From assembly GCF_014466955.1 (NCBI RefSeq), contig NZ_AP023396.1, positions 3,348,001 to 3,412,000 of the forward strand: a stretch of 64,000 bases of DNA, in the 5' to 3' direction. The position numbers were made by a program, and so were the translations under genes. The notes beneath the pieces are model-generated. The model saw only the letters and a program-made list of their open reading frames with translations. It was not told where the DNA came from and searched no databases. Positions 21,701 through 32,435 of this stretch are shown piece by piece. The number at the start of each line of letters is the position of its first letter. The first letter of the stretch is position 1. Origin of the DNA: Nocardia wallacei (GTDB lineage: Bacteria > Actinomycetota > Actinomycetes > Mycobacteriales > Mycobacteriaceae).

Positions 21701-24700
21701 GAGCTGGCGCTGGCGGCGGGGGCGCGACTGGGTGCCGAGATCATCGACGAACTGGTCCTCGAGGCGCCGCTGCGCGTGGACGACGACCGGATCGAGATCG
21801 ATGTGCAGATCAGTGTCGAGGCGCCCGACCACGACGGGCGCAGGCGGTTCACCATCGCCTCCCGGGCCGCGGGTGCGCCGTCGCCGGGAGCGGATGCGGC
21901 AGCCACCGCGGAGGCGATCACACACGCGCGCGGCATTCTCGCTCCCGGCGTGCCCGTCGACGTGGCGGGCTCCAGCCGCGACGACGAACCGACCGCGATC
22001 GAAGACGTGACCTCCGGCGACGTCCTGTACGACCGCCTGGCCGCGCGCGGGCTCGGGTACGGACCCGCTTTCCAGGGGGTCACCCGGCTGTGGCGCGACC
22101 ACGACGACGATGCGGTGCTGGCCGAGGTTCGGCTGCCCGCCGAGGTCGGCGCGGACGCCACCCGCTTCGGTATCCACCCCGCCCTGCTGGACGCGGCTTT
22201 GCATGCCGCCGTGGAGGAATTGTCCACCGACCTGCCCGCGGACCAGGTACCTCTGCCGTTCTCGTTCACCGGGGTACGGCTGTACCGCCGCGGGACAGCC
22301 GCAGCGCGGGTGCGTATCCGGCGTGTGAATGTCGAATCCGCGGACGGCGCAGCCGGTTTCGGGGTACGGCTGGAGCTCACCGACGACGCGGACGCTGTCG
22401 TCGCGACCGTCGACGCCCTGCGGGCGCGCCCGGTGAACGGTCAGGCCCTCAACGGCGGACGAGCGAGTGGGCGGCACCTTTACGAGGTGAGGTGGGCCGC
22501 GCTCGACTCGCGGCCGGAGCCCGGCCTCGTCCTCCCGGGGATCGCCGTCGTAGGAGCCACCGCCACAACGGGTTTCGCACAGTGCTACCCCGACATGTCC
22601 GCACTGGGCACCGCCGCGGGCGACCCTGCGGCTACCGACGGCGGCATGCGGCGGGCGGCTGTCGCCGTGACGGTGTGGTCGGCCGGAGACGATGAGCCGG
22701 AACACGGTGCCGCCGGATCCGCGGTGTCGCCGGACACCGTGCGCAGACGCGTGCACACGGTGCTGGCGGGGGTCCGCTCGTGGTTGCGCCTGGCGGCCGG
22801 GGACGATTCCCGATTGGTCGTGGTGACGCGCAACGGCGCCGGTCTGCCGGGCGAGGACCCGGACCTGGCCGCCGCCGCCACCTGGGGCCTGCTGCGCAGC
22901 GCCCAGTCGGAGAATCCGGGCCGAATCGTCGTGCTGGACATCGACCAGGGCGACCCGACTCCCGAACTGATCTCCGCGGTCGTGCGGTCCGAAGAAGCGC
23001 AACTGGCGGTACGCGCCGGAGAACTGCTGGCGCCGCGGCTGATTCGCCGCCCCGCTCCGCGCTCGGCGATCGACCTCGGCTCGGGCTCGGTGCTGATCAC
23101 AGGTGGCACCAGCGGGCTGGGCGCGCTGGTGGCTCGCCATCTGGCCGCCGAGCGGGGGGTGCGCGATCTGGTGCTGGTGTCCCGGCGCGGCATGCGTGCC
23201 GACGGCGCCGCCGAACTCGTCGCCGACTTGGCGCGGCTCGGTGCCCGAGCGCACGTGGCGGCGTGCGACGTGAGTGACCGCGCCGCCGTGGCGGCACTGC
23301 TCGACGAGATCGCCGACCGTCCGGCCGTGACGGCCGTTGTGCACGCCGCGGGCGTACTGGCCGACGGCACCGTCGACACACTCACGCCGGAACAGGTCGA
23401 CCGGGTGCTCGCACCGAAGGTCGACGCGGCGTTGCACCTGCACGAACTCACGTCGAATCTCGACCTGTCGGCGTTCGTCATGTTCTCGTCGGTCGCGGCG
23501 ATTCTGGGATCGCCGGGGCAGGGCAACTACGCGGCCGCGAACTCGGTGCTCGACGCGCTGGCGCGGCGGCGCCGCACCGCGGGGCTGCCCGCGGTGTCGG
23601 TCGCGTGGGGACCGTGGAGCCAGGACAGCGGCATGGCGGCCGAACTGGGCTCGGCCGGTGTGCGGAGGTTGGCGCGCATGGGATTCCGGCCGCTGGCCCA
23701 TGCCGAGGGCCTCGCCCTGTTCGATCTGGCGGGCGGCGTCGACGACCCGTTCGTCGCCGCGGTCGACATCGATACGGCGGCCCTGTCGGTCAACGTGCGC
23801 GCCGGACTGCTGCCGGCCATCCTGCGGTCGCTGGCTCCCGCGCCGCGGCGCGCCGACAGCGGTGGCGGCGACCTGGCCCTGCGGCTGGCGTCGGCGGCGC
23901 CGGAACGCCACGACGCCGTCGTGCTCGACTTCGTGCGTGAGCAGGTCGCCGCCGTGCTGGGCCATGCCTCGGGCGATCTGATCGAGGCCGAGAAACCGTT
24001 CAGCGACCTGGGTTTCGACTCCCTGGGCGCGGTGGAGTTCCGCAACCGGCTCGCCACCACCACGGGCCTGCGGCTGCCCTCGACCCTTGCCTTCGACCAT
24101 CCGACCGCGGCGGCCATGGCGCGGTACCTGCGCTCGCGACTCGACGGCGAGAAGACGAGCGCGGCTCCCGCGCGCCGCCGCGCCCGGGCGGACGAGCCCA
24201 TCGCCATCGTCGGCATGGCGTGCCGGTATCCCGGTGACGTCGAGTCACCCGACGACCTGTGGGATCTGGTGCTGTCGGGCACGGACGCCATCGGCACGTT
24301 CCCGTCGGATCGCGGCTGGGACCTCGACCGGTTGATCGACCCGGACCCCGACCGCTCGGGCACCTCATATGTCGGCCACGGCGGATTCCTTTCCCGCGCT
24401 GCCGATTTCGATGCCGGTTTCTTCGGGATCGGTCCGCGTGAGGCGGTGGCGATGGATCCGCAGCAACGGTTGTTGCTGGAGGTGTCGTGGGAGGCGCTGG
24501 AGGACGCGGGTATCGATCCGAATTCGTTGCGGGGCAGCGATACCGGTGTCTACACCGGCGTCATGTACCAGGATTACGACGCCGTGACGCGCCGGGCGGG
24601 CTCCGAGATCGAGGGATATATCGCGACCGGTGCGGCGGGGAGCGTGGTGTCCGGGCGGGTGTCCTACGCGCTGGGTCTGGAGGGTCCGGCGATGACGGTG

Positions 24701-27700
24701 GACACGGCGTGTTCGTCCTCGCTGGTGGCGTTGCACGTGGCGTGCAGGGCGCTGCGGGAGGGGGAGAGTTCGCTGGCGCTGGTCGGCGGTGCGACGGTGA
24801 TGTCGACGCCGATGGTCTTCGTGGAATTCTCCCGCCAGCGCGGTCTGGCGCCGGACGGGCGCTGCAAGTCCTTCTCCGCCGCCGCCGACGGTGTCGCGTG
24901 GGCGGAGGGCGCCGCGGTGTTGGTGGTGGAGCGGTTGTCGGATGCGCGGCGTCACGGGCACAACGTTCTTGCCGTGGTGCGGGGTTCGGCGGTGAATCAG
25001 GATGGTGCGTCGAATGGTTTGACGGCGCCGAATGGTCCGTCGCAGGAGCGGGTGATCGCGGCGGCGTTGGCGAGTGCGGGGTTGTCGCCGTCGGATGTGG
25101 ATGTGGTGGAGGCGCACGGTACGGGGACGCCGCTGGGTGATCCGATCGAGGCGCAGGCATTGCTCGCCGCTTACGGACAGGACCGGACGAACGGCCCGTT
25201 GCGCATCGGCTCCCTCAAGTCGAACATCGGCCATTCGCAAGCGGCTTCCGGAGTGGGCGGCGTGATCAAGATGGTGCAGGCGCTGCGGCACGAGCTGTTG
25301 CCGAAGACGCTGCACGTGGACGCGCTGTCGCCGCACGTGGACTGGTCCGCGGGAGCGGTGCGCGTGGTGACCGAGGCCGAGCCGTGGGTCGCGGGCGCGC
25401 GGGTGCGACGGGCGGGTGTCTCCTCGTTCGGGATCAGCGGTACGAACGCACACGTCATCGTCGAGGAAGCGCCCGACGTGCCGGTTTCGCAGCCGGACAG
25501 CCCGGCGGCAGCGGGCGACCCGGACCTCGGCGCCGCGGTGGTGCCGCTGGTCTTGTCGGCGAAGTCGGAGGAGGCGTTGCGGGCGCAGGCGGATCGGTTG
25601 CGGGCGTGGCTGGTCGAGCGTCCGGGGGTGGATCTGTGGTCGGTGGCGGGGTCGTTGCTGGATACGCGGGCAAAGCTGGATCGGCGGGCTGTGGTGGTCG
25701 GTGCGGATCGCGAGCAGGCACTCGCCGGACTGGCGGCGCTGGCGTCCGGTTCGTCGTCGGGCAGTGTGGTCGAAGGTGTTGCGGGCGTGGGCAGGACGGC
25801 GTTCTTGTGCACCGGTCAGGGGGCGCAGCGGGTGGGGATGGGTGCGGACCTGTATCGCGCCTTCCCGGTGTTCGCCGCGGCGTTGGATGAGGTGTGTGCT
25901 CTGATCGATCCGCTGCTGGGGCGGTCGTTGCGGGAGGTGATGTTCGAGGATCCGGAGCGGGTGCTGGATCGGACGGAATGGACCCAGCCCGCGCTGTTCG
26001 CGTACGAGGTGGCGATGTTCCGGCTGCTGGAATGGTTCGGCATGGCACCGGATGTGGTGGCCGGACATTCGATCGGCGAGCTGGCCGCCGCGTATGTGGC
26101 GGGGGTCTGGTCGCTGGCCGACGCGTGTGCGCTGGTGGTGGCGCGCGGCCGGTTGATGGGCGCGTTGCCCCCGGGCGGGGCGATGCTCGCGGCGGCCGTC
26201 CCGGAGGCCGCGGCCGGACGGCTGCTGACCGGCTTCGGTGACCGGGTGTCGCTTGCGGCCGTGAACGGTCCGGAGTCGGTGGTGTTCTCGGGTCACGAGG
26301 ATGCCGTCGCCGAGATCGAGCGGCGTCTCACCGAGGCGGGCACCAGGAACACCCGGCTGCGGGTCTCGCATGCCTTCCACTCCGTACTGATGGAACCCAT
26401 GCTCGACGAATTCCGAACGGTGGCTGCCGGATTGACCTACCGGGAGCCGACGCTGCCGATCGTGTCCAATCTGTCGGGCGCACCCGCCGGGGCCGAGATC
26501 CGCGATCCCGAGTACTGGGTGGCGCAGGTACGCGGCTGCGTGCGATTCGCTCCCGGCGTCGGCGCGCTCGTCGACTCCGGGGTGCGCGGCTTCGTGGAGG
26601 TCGGACCGGACGCGGTGCTCGCGGCGATGACCCGCGAATGCCTGGCGGCCCGACCGGATACGAAGACCACGGTCGGTGCGGTGTCACGGCGCGCGGCCGA
26701 CGAACAGACCCAGTTCGTCGCGCTCCTGGCTCAGGCCCACGCCGTGGGGCTGCGGGTGGATCTGCGGCGCCTGCTCGCCGGTCGGGTCACGGAGCGAGTC
26801 GCCTTGCCCACCTACGCTTTCCAGCACCGGCGCTACTGGCCGCGCTGGACACCGGACGCGACGACCGGCTCGCTCGGGCATCCGCTGCTGACGAGCGCCG
26901 TGCCGCTCGCCGGGACCGACCGCTGGCTGTTCACCGGCCGGTGCTCGGTGCGTACCCAGCCGTGGATCGCCGACCACGTGGTATTCGGTTCGGTGTTGCT
27001 GCCCGGGACGGCCTTCGCGGAGCTGGCTTTGGCGGCGGGTGCGCGACTGGACGTCGGCGTGGTGGCGGAACTGCTGCTGGAAGCCCCGCTGGTGCTCACG
27101 GGGGACGCCGCGGTCGACTTGCAGGTGAGTGTCGAGGAGCCCGACGGTGAAGGACGGCGCGCGTTCGCGATTCATGCCCGCCCCGCGGCCGCCGAGGAGG
27201 ATTCCGCCGCCGCGGAGCCGTGGACGTTGCACGCCGGCGGTGTGCTGTCGGCAGCCGACCACAGCACCCCGTCCTGGCCGGAACAGAGCTGGCCGCCGAT
27301 CGGTGCGGAGCCTTCGGCCGACGGATCCCTCTACGACCGGCTGGCGCAGCGCGGGTTCGAGTACGGACCCGCCTTCCAAGGGGTGACGGCGGTGTGGACT
27401 CGCGACGGGCACACCTTCGCCGAGATCTCACCCGACGAGTCCGTGCGCGAATCGGCCGCCGAGTTCGGTGTGCACCCCGCACTGCTGGATGCCTGCCTGC
27501 ACGCGGCTGTCGCCGGGCTCATCGACGAGCTGCCCGCGGGCACGCTGCCACTGCCGTTCTCCTTCTCCGGAATCCGGTTGTGGCGCACCGGCGTCGGCGC
27601 CTTGCGCGCACGGGTGGTGACCGGCGGCAGCGGCGACGTCGGGATCGAGGTGGTCGACGAGACCGGGGCGGCCGTGCTGACCGTCGACGCGGTGAGCGCA

Positions 27701-29626
27701 CGCCCGGTCGACGCCGAGGTGCTGGCCGCGGCACGGGTTTCGCGTCGTGCGGCGCCACTGGAATTCCGCTGGGTCGACACCGCGCCCGTTGCTTCGACCG
27801 CCGGCGCGCCGCCGGCGACGCTCGGCGCGGCCGTGGCCGGGTTCGCGCCGCACTATGCCGAGGTAGCGGAACTCGCTGCCGCTGAGACGATTCCGGAATT
27901 CGTCGTCTGGTCACCCGGCGACGGAGACGGATTCGAATACGAGGATGCGGCGCCGTCCGATCAGCGCGCCGCGGCGATCCGGCGGTCGGTGCGGAGGGCC
28001 TGGGAGGTGCTGCGGACCTGGCTGTCACACGAGCGGCTGACCGACACCCGGCTCGTCGTGGCGACCCGCGGCGCGGCCGGGCTGCCGGGGGAACGGGTCG
28101 ATCCGGCCGCGGCCGCGGTGGCCGGCCTGGTACGCACCGCCCAGTCCGAGAACCCCGGCCGCATCCTGTGGCTGGACCACGACGGCGAGCTCCGGGCCGA
28201 AGCGGTGCACAGCGCGCTCGGGTCCGACGAATCCCAGGTGGCGGTGCGCGGGTCGCGGCTGCTGGTGCCGCGGCTGGCCGAGGGTGCCGCCGTCGCGGAC
28301 ACCCCGCCGGCCTCGTTCGGCGACGGCACGGTGCTGATCACCGGCGGCACCAGCGGCCTCGGTGCGCTACTGGCCCGGCATCTGGTCACCGCGCACGGCG
28401 TGGGACATCTGCTGCTGGTGTCGCGGCGCGGACCGGCCGCGGACGGTGTCTCCGAACTCGTTGCCGAGCTGACCGCGCTGGGTGCCGAAACCCGGGTCGC
28501 TGCATGCGATGTCGGAGAGCCGGAGAGCGTGGCCGCGGTGCTCGATTCGGTCGGCTCCGAACACCCGCTGTCGGCGGTGATCCACTCCGCCGGCGTGCTC
28601 GACGACGCCACGATCGACAAGCTCACCCCCGAACAGATCGATCGGGTGCTCGTGCCCAAGGTCGACGGTGCGCTGCACCTGGACGAACTCACCCGGGGCC
28701 GGGACCTGGCGGCGTTCGTCGTGTTCTCGTCGATCGCGGCGGCACTCGGGGCGCCGGGACAGGGCAACTACGCCGCGGGGAACTCCTTCCTCGACGGTCT
28801 CGCCCGTGCCCGCCGCGCCGCGGGCCTCCCGGGGTTGGCGGTGGCGTGGGGGCCGTGGAACTCCGAGGCGGGCATGACGGGCAGCCTGGACCCGGCCGCT
28901 ACCGCCCGGTTGGCCCGCCTGGGCATCCGCGCGCTCGGCACCGACGACGGCCTCGCGCTGTTCGATGCCGCGGTGGCCGCGGGGGAGGCGGTGGCCGGCT
29001 GCGTCGAATTCGACAAGCCGGCGCTGGCGGCACAGGCCCGTGCCGGACTGCTGCCCGATGTGCTCGGCGGTCTGGTACCGGCGCGGCGAGCCGCGAGCCG
29101 CGACGGGACGCGGGCCGTGCTGGCCGGACGGCTCGCCGCCACGCCGGAGGACCGACGCGACGAGCTGGTGCTCGAGTTCGTGCGCGAGCACGCCGCGGCG
29201 GTGCTGGGCCACGCGTCGCCCGCCGCCATCGACCCCGAAACCCCGTTCAGCGAACTGGGATTCGATTCCCTCGGTGGCGTCGAGCTGCGAAACCGGCTCG
29301 CCGAGGCGGCCGGGACGAAGCTGCCCTCGACACTGGTGTTCGACCATCCGACCGCCGCCGCCGTGGCACAGCTGCTGCGGTCGCGCCTGGCCGCCGCGTC
29401 CACCACCACCACCGCGGCGACCGACGACCGGATCGCTTCGCTGCGAGCGCATTTCGCGGCCATCGCGTCGCCCGGCGAGAAGGCGCGCCTGGCCGAGCGT
29501 ATCCGCGCGCTGCTCACCGAGGTGCTGGCCGAGCCGGAATCCGCGGTCGGGAACGATCGGGCCGCCGTGGAGTCGGCCAGCGCCGAGGAGCTCTTCGCGC
29601 TGATCGACCAGCAGATAACCACATAG
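18746..29626 (+). CDS. Modular type I polyketide synthase, two KS-AT-DH-KR-ACP modules, no thioesterase
   Basis: 3626 aa, starting inside the PKS2 stop (4-bp ATGA overlap). The N-terminal docking coiled coil ([13 protein letters not shown]) occupies about residues 1-33. Module 1: KS (Cys208), AT (GHSIGE Ser661, HAFH), DH (His971 in [10 protein letters not shown]), KR, ACP (Ser1759). Module 2: KS (Cys1989), AT (Ser2442), DH (His2744 in [10 protein letters not shown]), KR, ACP (Ser3508). Both ATs read as malonyl-specific and both KRs as B-type (LAD, LDD), giving two further conjugated double bonds. The protein ends with a docking-like tail ([12 protein letters not shown]) rather than a thioesterase, so the chain should pass to another protein not encoded next to it. 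The gene is convergent with the HxlR regulator, 13 bp apart. Its first KS shares identical DNA blocks with PKS2 and its second KS with PKS1. Confidence 0.97.
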   Translation: MNNEEKLTRYLRKVTGDLRTANKHIHELEERAREPIAIVGMSCRFPGGVATPAQLWDLVASGTDAVGALPTDRGWNLERLYDPDPDVPGTIYTREGGFLYDAGEFDAGFFGIGPREAAVLDPQQRLMLEASWEALEDAGIDPNSLRGSDTGVYSGVFHQYYGPRVGSPELTAEAEGHAYLGVASCVLSGRVSYTFGFKGPTLSVDTACSSSLVAMHLACQALRQGDASLALAGGVTVMSDPSLLIAFARQRALSADARCKAFAAAADGTGFSEGLGVVVLERLSDARRLGHNVLAVVRGSAVNQDGASKGLTAPNGPAQERVITQALANAGLDPQDIDVVEAHGTGTMLGDPIEARALIGVYGARGDAGPLRLGSLKSNIGHTSAAAGVGGVIKMVQAMRHEMLPKTLHVNAPTPHVDWSAGTVRLLTENRPWPAGERVRRAGISSFGASGTNAHLILEEAPAEAVVGDPAPEPDAPPSVTSEVVALLVSAKSEAGLRAQAERLRQWVIRDPGTDMRDLARALVTSRAHLDWRGAAVGRDREELLAGLAALADGVPGAGTVHGVVGTGRTAFLFTGQGAQRVGMGAGLYRAFPAFAAALDEICARFDPLLGRSLRELMFEGPEEILTRTEFTQPALFAFEVALFRLVESFGVTPDVLLGHSIGELAAAYVAGVWSLPDACALVAARGRLMGALPPGGAMLAAALSEDEAARVLTGYQGRVSLAAVNGPASVVLSGDADLVGEIERRFAEQGRKTSRLRVSHAFHSALLDSMLDEFQAVAATLAYRSPAIPIVSNVSGEMAEHELTDPAYWVRQVRAAVRFAPGVRALADAGVRRFLEIGPDAVLAAMTRQCLAEEPDLEARATVAAAGRRDAEETAQFTTFLAAAHVAGLRVDWSPLYENRPARRITLPTYAFQRRRYWLPASAGAGDVGRAGLTAVDHPMLGAAVSLAGADEWLFTGRLSLTTQPWIADHTVFGAVLLPGTGFVELALAAGARLGAEIIDELVLEAPLRVDDDRIEIDVQISVEAPDHDGRRRFTIASRAAGAPSPGADAAATAEAITHARGILAPGVPVDVAGSSRDDEPTAIEDVTSGDVLYDRLAARGLGYGPAFQGVTRLWRDHDDDAVLAEVRLPAEVGADATRFGIHPALLDAALHAAVEELSTDLPADQVPLPFSFTGVRLYRRGTAAARVRIRRVNVESADGAAGFGVRLELTDDADAVVATVDALRARPVNGQALNGGRASGRHLYEVRWAALDSRPEPGLVLPGIAVVGATATTGFAQCYPDMSALGTAAGDPAATDGGMRRAAVAVTVWSAGDDEPEHGAAGSAVSPDTVRRRVHTVLAGVRSWLRLAAGDDSRLVVVTRNGAGLPGEDPDLAAAATWGLLRSAQSENPGRIVVLDIDQGDPTPELISAVVRSEEAQLAVRAGELLAPRLIRRPAPRSAIDLGSGSVLITGGTSGLGALVARHLAAERGVRDLVLVSRRGMRADGAAELVADLARLGARAHVAACDVSDRAAVAALLDEIADRPAVTAVVHAAGVLADGTVDTLTPEQVDRVLAPKVDAALHLHELTSNLDLSAFVMFSSVAAILGSPGQGNYAAANSVLDALARRRRTAGLPAVSVAWGPWSQDSGMAAELGSAGVRRLARMGFRPLAHAEGLALFDLAGGVDDPFVAAVDIDTAALSVNVRAGLLPAILRSLAPAPRRADSGGGDLALRLASAAPERHDAVVLDFVREQVAAVLGHASGDLIEAEKPFSDLGFDSLGAVEFRNRLATTTGLRLPSTLAFDHPTAAAMARYLRSRLDGEKTSAAPARRRARADEPIAIVGMACRYPGDVESPDDLWDLVLSGTDAIGTFPSDRGWDLDRLIDPDPDRSGTSYVGHGGFLSRAADFDAGFFGIGPREAVAMDPQQRLLLEVSWEALEDAGIDPNSLRGSDTGVYTGVMYQDYDAVTRRAGSEIEGYIATGAAGSVVSGRVSYALGLEGPAMTVDTACSSSLVALHVACRALREGESSLALVGGATVMSTPMVFVEFSRQRGLAPDGRCKSFSAAADGVAWAEGAAVLVVERLSDARRHGHNVLAVVRGSAVNQDGASNGLTAPNGPSQERVIAAALASAGLSPSDVDVVEAHGTGTPLGDPIEAQALLAAYGQDRTNGPLRIGSLKSNIGHSQAASGVGGVIKMVQALRHELLPKTLHVDALSPHVDWSAGAVRVVTEAEPWVAGARVRRAGVSSFGISGTNAHVIVEEAPDVPVSQPDSPAAAGDPDLGAAVVPLVLSAKSEEALRAQADRLRAWLVERPGVDLWSVAGSLLDTRAKLDRRAVVVGADREQALAGLAALASGSSSGSVVEGVAGVGRTAFLCTGQGAQRVGMGADLYRAFPVFAAALDEVCALIDPLLGRSLREVMFEDPERVLDRTEWTQPALFAYEVAMFRLLEWFGMAPDVVAGHSIGELAAAYVAGVWSLADACALVVARGRLMGALPPGGAMLAAAVPEAAAGRLLTGFGDRVSLAAVNGPESVVFSGHEDAVAEIERRLTEAGTRNTRLRVSHAFHSVLMEPMLDEFRTVAAGLTYREPTLPIVSNLSGAPAGAEIRDPEYWVAQVRGCVRFAPGVGALVDSGVRGFVEVGPDAVLAAMTRECLAARPDTKTTVGAVSRRAADEQTQFVALLAQAHAVGLRVDLRRLLAGRVTERVALPTYAFQHRRYWPRWTPDATTGSLGHPLLTSAVPLAGTDRWLFTGRCSVRTQPWIADHVVFGSVLLPGTAFAELALAAGARLDVGVVAELLLEAPLVLTGDAAVDLQVSVEEPDGEGRRAFAIHARPAAAEEDSAAAEPWTLHAGGVLSAADHSTPSWPEQSWPPIGAEPSADGSLYDRLAQRGFEYGPAFQGVTAVWTRDGHTFAEISPDESVRESAAEFGVHPALLDACLHAAVAGLIDELPAGTLPLPFSFSGIRLWRTGVGALRARVVTGGSGDVGIEVVDETGAAVLTVDAVSARPVDAEVLAAARVSRRAAPLEFRWVDTAPVASTAGAPPATLGAAVAGFAPHYAEVAELAAAETIPEFVVWSPGDGDGFEYEDAAPSDQRAAAIRRSVRRAWEVLRTWLSHERLTDTRLVVATRGAAGLPGERVDPAAAAVAGLVRTAQSENPGRILWLDHDGELRAEAVHSALGSDESQVAVRGSRLLVPRLAEGAAVADTPPASFGDGTVLITGGTSGLGALLARHLVTAHGVGHLLLVSRRGPAADGVSELVAELTALGAETRVAACDVGEPESVAAVLDSVGSEHPLSAVIHSAGVLDDATIDKLTPEQIDRVLVPKVDGALHLDELTRGRDLAAFVVFSSIAAALGAPGQGNYAAGNSFLDGLARARRAAGLPGLAVAWGPWNSEAGMTGSLDPAATARLARLGIRALGTDDGLALFDAAVAAGEAVAGCVEFDKPALAAQARAGLLPDVLGGLVPARRAASRDGTRAVLAGRLAATPEDRRDELVLEFVREHAAAVLGHASPAAIDPETPFSELGFDSLGGVELRNRLAEAAGTKLPSTLVFDHPTAAAVAQLLRSRLAAASTTTTAATDDRIASLRAHFAAIASPGEKARLAERIRALLTEVLAEPESAVGNDRAAVESASAEELFALIDQQITT
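19347..19572 (+). repeat. 226-bp KS block, copy 2 (identical to 8416-8641)
   Basis: Partner of the block in PKS2. It covers the KS nucleophile region and the following conserved helices. The local codon style (many G- and T-ending codons) differs from the more C-rich flanks. Confidence 0.9.
24656..24834 (+). repeat. 179-bp KS block, copy 2 (identical to 1911-2089)
   Basis: Partner of the PKS1 block. It lies in the KS of PKS3 module 2. The sharing continues discontinuously into the AT of the same module. Confidence 0.9.
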
Positions 29627-29639
29627 GGCACAACCTCGT

Positions 29640-30137
29640 TCAGCCGTCCCCGGTGCGTGTGACCGCGCGCGCACCGGGGCCCGGCCGGAAGACCACGTCC
29701 CGCGGCGAGTCCACGTGATGTCCCGCGGCACAGGCGAGGTGCACGCCGACCTCGGCGCCGCAGTCGCGATGCTGCGAGACGACCGGTGGCCCGTCGGCGT
29801 CCGCCAGATAGCGGTCACCCCACTGGCGGACCGCCACCACGATCGGGAAGACGTCGAAACCCATTGCCGTGAGCCGATACTCGTGACGCGTGCGTTCCCC
29901 GGGCTGCTGGTAGGGACGGCGGGTCAGCAGGCCCACCTCGCAGAGCATCGCCAGGCGGTTGGTGAGCACCTGGCGGGGGACACCCGCGTGCTCCCGGATC
30001 TGATCGAAACGGCGGATGCCGTTGAAGATCTCGCGCAGCACCACCACCGTCCAGCGTTCGCCGAGGATCTCCATCGCGCGGCCGACGGTGTCGTTGTCGG
30101 TCGACCAATCCATGGCCGCGGGGCGGGCTTGTGACAT
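29640..30137 (-). CDS. HxlR-family winged-helix transcriptional regulator
   Basis: 165 aa. Residues about 10-110 form the HxlR-type winged helix: the DNTVGRAMEILGERWT start, the REIFNGIRRFDQI helix, the VPRQVLTNRLAML recognition helix, and wing residues before GFDVFPIVVAVRQWGDRY. These proteins usually act as dimeric local repressors or activators. The C-terminal about 45 residues carry three Cys and several His (HRDCG, CAAGHH), which could bind a ligand or metal (inference). It is transcribed divergently from the thioesterase/exporter pair, with 64 bp between the starts containing an inverted repeat, so autoregulation and control of the exporter are likely. A TAGACT -10-like box (30145-30150) lies 8 bp upstream of the ATG, so the transcript may be leaderless or nearly so. 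Which compound it senses is unknown. Confidence 0.9.
   Translation of the reverse strand: MSQARPAAMDWSTDNDTVGRAMEILGERWTVVVLREIFNGIRRFDQIREHAGVPRQVLTNRLAMLCEVGLLTRRPYQQPGERTRHEYRLTAMGFDVFPIVVAVRQWGDRYLADADGPPVVSQHRDCGAEVGVHLACAAGHHVDSPRDVVFRPGPGARAVTRTGDG
29648..29679. terminator. GC-rich hairpin between convergent PKS3 and regulator genes
   Basis: The 10-bp arms CCCCGGTGCG (29648-29657) and CGCACCGGGG (29670-29679) are perfectly complementary around a 12-nt loop. The hairpin starts 22 bp after the PKS3 stop and lies within the 3' end of the HxlR gene. There is no T-tract, so it is a plausible actinobacterial terminator for the PKS transcript but not a canonical one. Confidence 0.5.
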
Positions 30138-30153
30138 GGTTTCCAGTCTAATT

Positions 30154-30180
30154 CGCTGAATCTTGTTGACAGACTCAGCG
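30154..30180. promoter_or_regulatory. 27-bp imperfect inverted repeat, probable HxlR operator
   Basis: The arms CGCTGA (30154-30159) and TCAGCG (30175-30180) extend inward through TCT/AGA with one unmatched base on each side. The repeat covers a TTGACA box (30166-30171) on the + strand and a CTGTCA -35-like box of the - strand promoter. A repressor bound here would block both divergent genes. Assignment to the adjacent HxlR protein is inference from position. Confidence 0.6.
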
Positions 30181-30195
30181 GGGCACTGCGAGGCT
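30166..30195 (+). promoter_or_regulatory. Candidate promoter of the thioesterase/exporter operon
   Basis: A perfect -35 hexamer TTGACA (30166-30171) is followed after 18 bp by GAGGCT (30190-30195), a weak -10 that keeps only the conserved A and final T. A start site from this spacing would fall near the ATG at 30202. Confidence 0.4.
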
Positions 30196-30201
30196 GCGTC
30201 T

Positions 30202-30726
30202 ATGACTCAAACTCAGGTGGAATCCGCTGTGCAGACCAGGACTTACAGCTGGACCGATCCGGCCGCGAATCTCACTGTGCTCGCCGAATTGGCCCAGGGC
30301 AGCGGCCTCGATCAGATCCAGGCGATCGTCGACGGCCGACTCGCGCCGCCGCCCGCGATGAGCATGATCGACATGCAGGGGATGCAGGCCCGCGAAGGCT
30401 GGGTCGAGGTCACCCTCCGCGCGCAGAAGATCCACTACAACCCGCTCGGCACCGTGCACGGCGGCGTGCTGTCGACAGTGCTGGACACCGCGGCGGCCTG
30501 CGCGGTGCACACCACGCTCAAGCCCGGCGAGTTCTACACCTCGGTCGATCTCACCGTGAAGTACCTGCGCCCGGCGACCGAGGCGTCCGGCCTGCTGCGC
30601 TGCGAAGGCACCGTGGTCAACCGCGGCCGCCGCATGGCGCTGGCCCAGGCCCAGATCACCGACGAGGCGGGTCGCCTGCTCGCGCACGCCACCTCCAGCT
30701 GCATGATCCTCGCCGCCGGTTCCTGA
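30202..30726 (+). CDS. PaaI-like hotdog-fold acyl-CoA thioesterase
   Basis: 174 aa from ATG at 30202, with GAGG 7-8 bp upstream. A TTG at 30163 would add 13 residues but sits in the promoter, so it was rejected. The core hotdog signature is present: NPLGTVHGGVLSTVLDTAAA at about residues 78-97, where the HGG-D motif forms the catalytic helix, then the YTSVDLTVKYLRP strand and the GRLLAHATSSCMIL terminal strand. The family hydrolyses small or aromatic acyl-CoA thioesters as cytosolic tetramers. The N-terminal 55 residues are longer than the minimal domain. It is followed by the exporter after 41 bp with a strong ribosome binding site, so the two are probably co-transcribed. A role in editing or trimming CoA thioesters for the megasynthases is possible but not shown. 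Confidence 0.9.
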   Translation: MTQTQVESAVQTRTYSWTDPAANLTVLAELAQGSGLDQIQAIVDGRLAPPPAMSMIDMQGMQAREGWVEVTLRAQKIHYNPLGTVHGGVLSTVLDTAAACAVHTTLKPGEFYTSVDLTVKYLRPATEASGLLRCEGTVVNRGRRMALAQAQITDEAGRLLAHATSSCMILAAGS

Positions 30727-30767
30727 GCGAACCCGGTCGCCGTTCCTAGATCCGGAGGACGAAAAAC

Positions 30768-32249
30768 GTGAGCCCGCAACGCAATCCATGGCCCGCACTG
30801 ATCGCGATGGTCATCGGGTTCTTTCTGACGACCGCCGACATGATGGTCGTCATGGTGATCAACCCGGTCATCCTCCGGGCGATGGACGCCAGTGTGCCGC
30901 AGGTGATCTGGGTGACCAGCGCCTACCTGCTCGCCTTCGCCGTGCCGCTGCTGATCTGCGGCCGTCTCGGTGACCGCTTCGGCCCCAAGTACATCTATCT
31001 CGCCGGTCTCGCCGTGTTCACGCTGGCGTCGCTGTGGTGCGGGCTGGCGCAGTCGATCGGCATGCTGATCGCCGCGCGCGTGGTCCAGGGGCTGGGCGCG
31101 TCGCTGATGACGCCGCAGACCATGGCCGTGATCACCCGGACCTTCCCGGCCGCCAAACGGTCCGCGGCGATGTCGCTGTGGGGCGCGACGGCCGGATTCG
31201 CGCTGCTGGTCGGGCCGATTCTCGGCGGCACGCTGTCGGACACGCTGGGCTGGCGGTGGATCTTCTTCATCAACATCCCGGTCGGCGTGGTCGGCCTGGC
31301 GCTCGGGCTCTGGCTGGTGCCGACGCTGCGGCCCAACCCGCACCGGTTCGACATCCTCGGCGTAGTACTCAGCGCGGTCGGCATGTTCCTGCTGGTGTAC
31401 GGCTTGCAGGAGGGCGACATCCGCAACTGGGACGCTCTGATCCGGTCGATGATCGCGGGCGGTGTGGTGGTGCTGGCGGTCTTCGTGTTCACGCAGGCAC
31501 GTGGCGGCGGTGAGCCATTGCTGCCGCTGCGGTTGTTCCGCGACCGCAACTTCGCGCTCGGCAACATCGCCATCGTCTCGACCGGCGCCACGGCGACGGC
31601 CGCCATGGTCCCGCTGTACTTCTTCCTCGAGGTGGTGCGCGGGATGTCGCCGACCCGGTCGGCGCTGGTCTTCGCGCCGATGGCCGCCATGATGCTGGTG
31701 TTCGCGCCGGTCGTCGGCAAGATCGGCGAACGGGCGCACCCCCGGCTGTTCCCGCTGCTGGGCTTCACGCTCTACGCGGTCACGATCATTGCCATGTCGG
31801 CCCTCATGTCCGCGGACGCGCCGACGGTGTGGTTCGTTCTCGTCGGTGCCGTGACCGGTTTCGCGAACGCGTGCACGTGGGCTCCGCTGGCGGCCACCGC
31901 GACCCGCAACCTCCCCGAGCAGCAGGCCGGCGCCGGGTCCGGCGTGTACAACGCGTTACGCCAGGTCGGCTCGGTGATCGGCAGTGCCGCTATCGCCGCG
32001 GCCATGACCGCCCGCATGTCGGCGCACGGCCTGGCGGAAGGCAAGATCGCGGCCTCCGGGACCGCCGCTCTCCCGGAAGCCGCCAAGGAGCCACTCGGTT
32101 CGGCACTCAGCCAGACCATGTACCTGCCCGTCGGATTCCTGGCGGCCGGCATAGTCGCGGCCCTGCTGTTCGAATCCACCACGCGCGGAGCCGATGACGG
32201 CGTCACGCCCACCGACCCGTCGCGTCCGGCCGAGTCCGCTACGGTGTGA
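30768..32249 (+). CDS. DHA2-family (EmrB/QacA-type) MFS drug exporter
   Basis: 493 aa from GTG at 30768, preceded by GGAGGA 10 bp upstream. The protein is hydrophobic, with a pattern fitting 14 transmembrane helices. The helix 2-3 loop carries the MFS signature GRLGDRFGPK (about residues 65-74). A motif-C-like Gly/Pro-rich stretch (GFALLVGPILGG) sits about residues 143-154, and TM1 has the acidic TTADMMVVMVINP segment typical of drug:H+ antiporters of this family. It acts in the cytoplasmic membrane by proton-coupled efflux. Its position behind an HxlR regulator and between PKS and NRPS blocks makes self-resistance or product export a reasonable inference, but the substrate cannot be read from sequence. 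An 8-bp stem hairpin follows the stop. Confidence 0.93.
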   Translation: MSPQRNPWPALIAMVIGFFLTTADMMVVMVINPVILRAMDASVPQVIWVTSAYLLAFAVPLLICGRLGDRFGPKYIYLAGLAVFTLASLWCGLAQSIGMLIAARVVQGLGASLMTPQTMAVITRTFPAAKRSAAMSLWGATAGFALLVGPILGGTLSDTLGWRWIFFINIPVGVVGLALGLWLVPTLRPNPHRFDILGVVLSAVGMFLLVYGLQEGDIRNWDALIRSMIAGGVVVLAVFVFTQARGGGEPLLPLRLFRDRNFALGNIAIVSTGATATAAMVPLYFFLEVVRGMSPTRSALVFAPMAAMMLVFAPVVGKIGERAHPRLFPLLGFTLYAVTIIAMSALMSADAPTVWFVLVGAVTGFANACTWAPLAATATRNLPEQQAGAGSGVYNALRQVGSVIGSAAIAAAMTARMSAHGLAEGKIAASGTAALPEAAKEPLGSALSQTMYLPVGFLAAGIVAALLFESTTRGADDGVTPTDPSRPAESATV

Positions 32250-32288
32250 CCACACCCGCGCCGGTTCTCGCGCATCCCGCTCCGCCCG

Positions 32289-32316
32289 GACCGGCTGCCG
32301 GACTCGGGAGCCGGTC
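32289..32316. terminator. Hairpin downstream of the DHA2 exporter
   Basis: GACCGGCT (32289-32296) and AGCCGGTC (32309-32316) form a perfect 8-bp stem with a 12-nt loop, 40 bp after the exporter stop and in the gap between convergent transporter genes. No T-tract is seen. Confidence 0.45.
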
Positions 32317-32371
32317 ACGGGCTCATCCGCCGAAGCCACCCCCACGAGGTCCGCCTCGCCGCCGCCTTCGA

Positions 32372-32413
32372 CTCGCCAACCACCGCGGCGTCCTGCACCG
32401 CGACATCAACCCG
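32372..32413 (+). pseudogene. Possible Ser/Thr kinase catalytic-loop remnant
   Basis: In the 186-bp gap between the two convergent transporters, one frame reads LANHRGVLHRDINP. This resembles the HRD catalytic loop of bacterial Pkn-type kinases (usually HRGVLHRDIKPxN), with Asn in place of the catalytic-loop Lys. There is no kinase-length frame around it (no N-lobe, no DFG). It is either a decayed scrap or chance similarity. Confidence 0.25.
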
Positions 32414-32435
32414 CCGACGTCCTCCGGATGGATGA

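Noticed and set aside
29400..29626. Thioesterase at the end of PKS3
   Set aside because: No GxSxG hydrolase motif after the last ACP; the tail is short, charged and docking-like.
30163..30201. Upstream TTG start for the thioesterase
   Set aside because: It lies within the TTGACA promoter box and operator; ATG at 30202 has a better placed GAGG.
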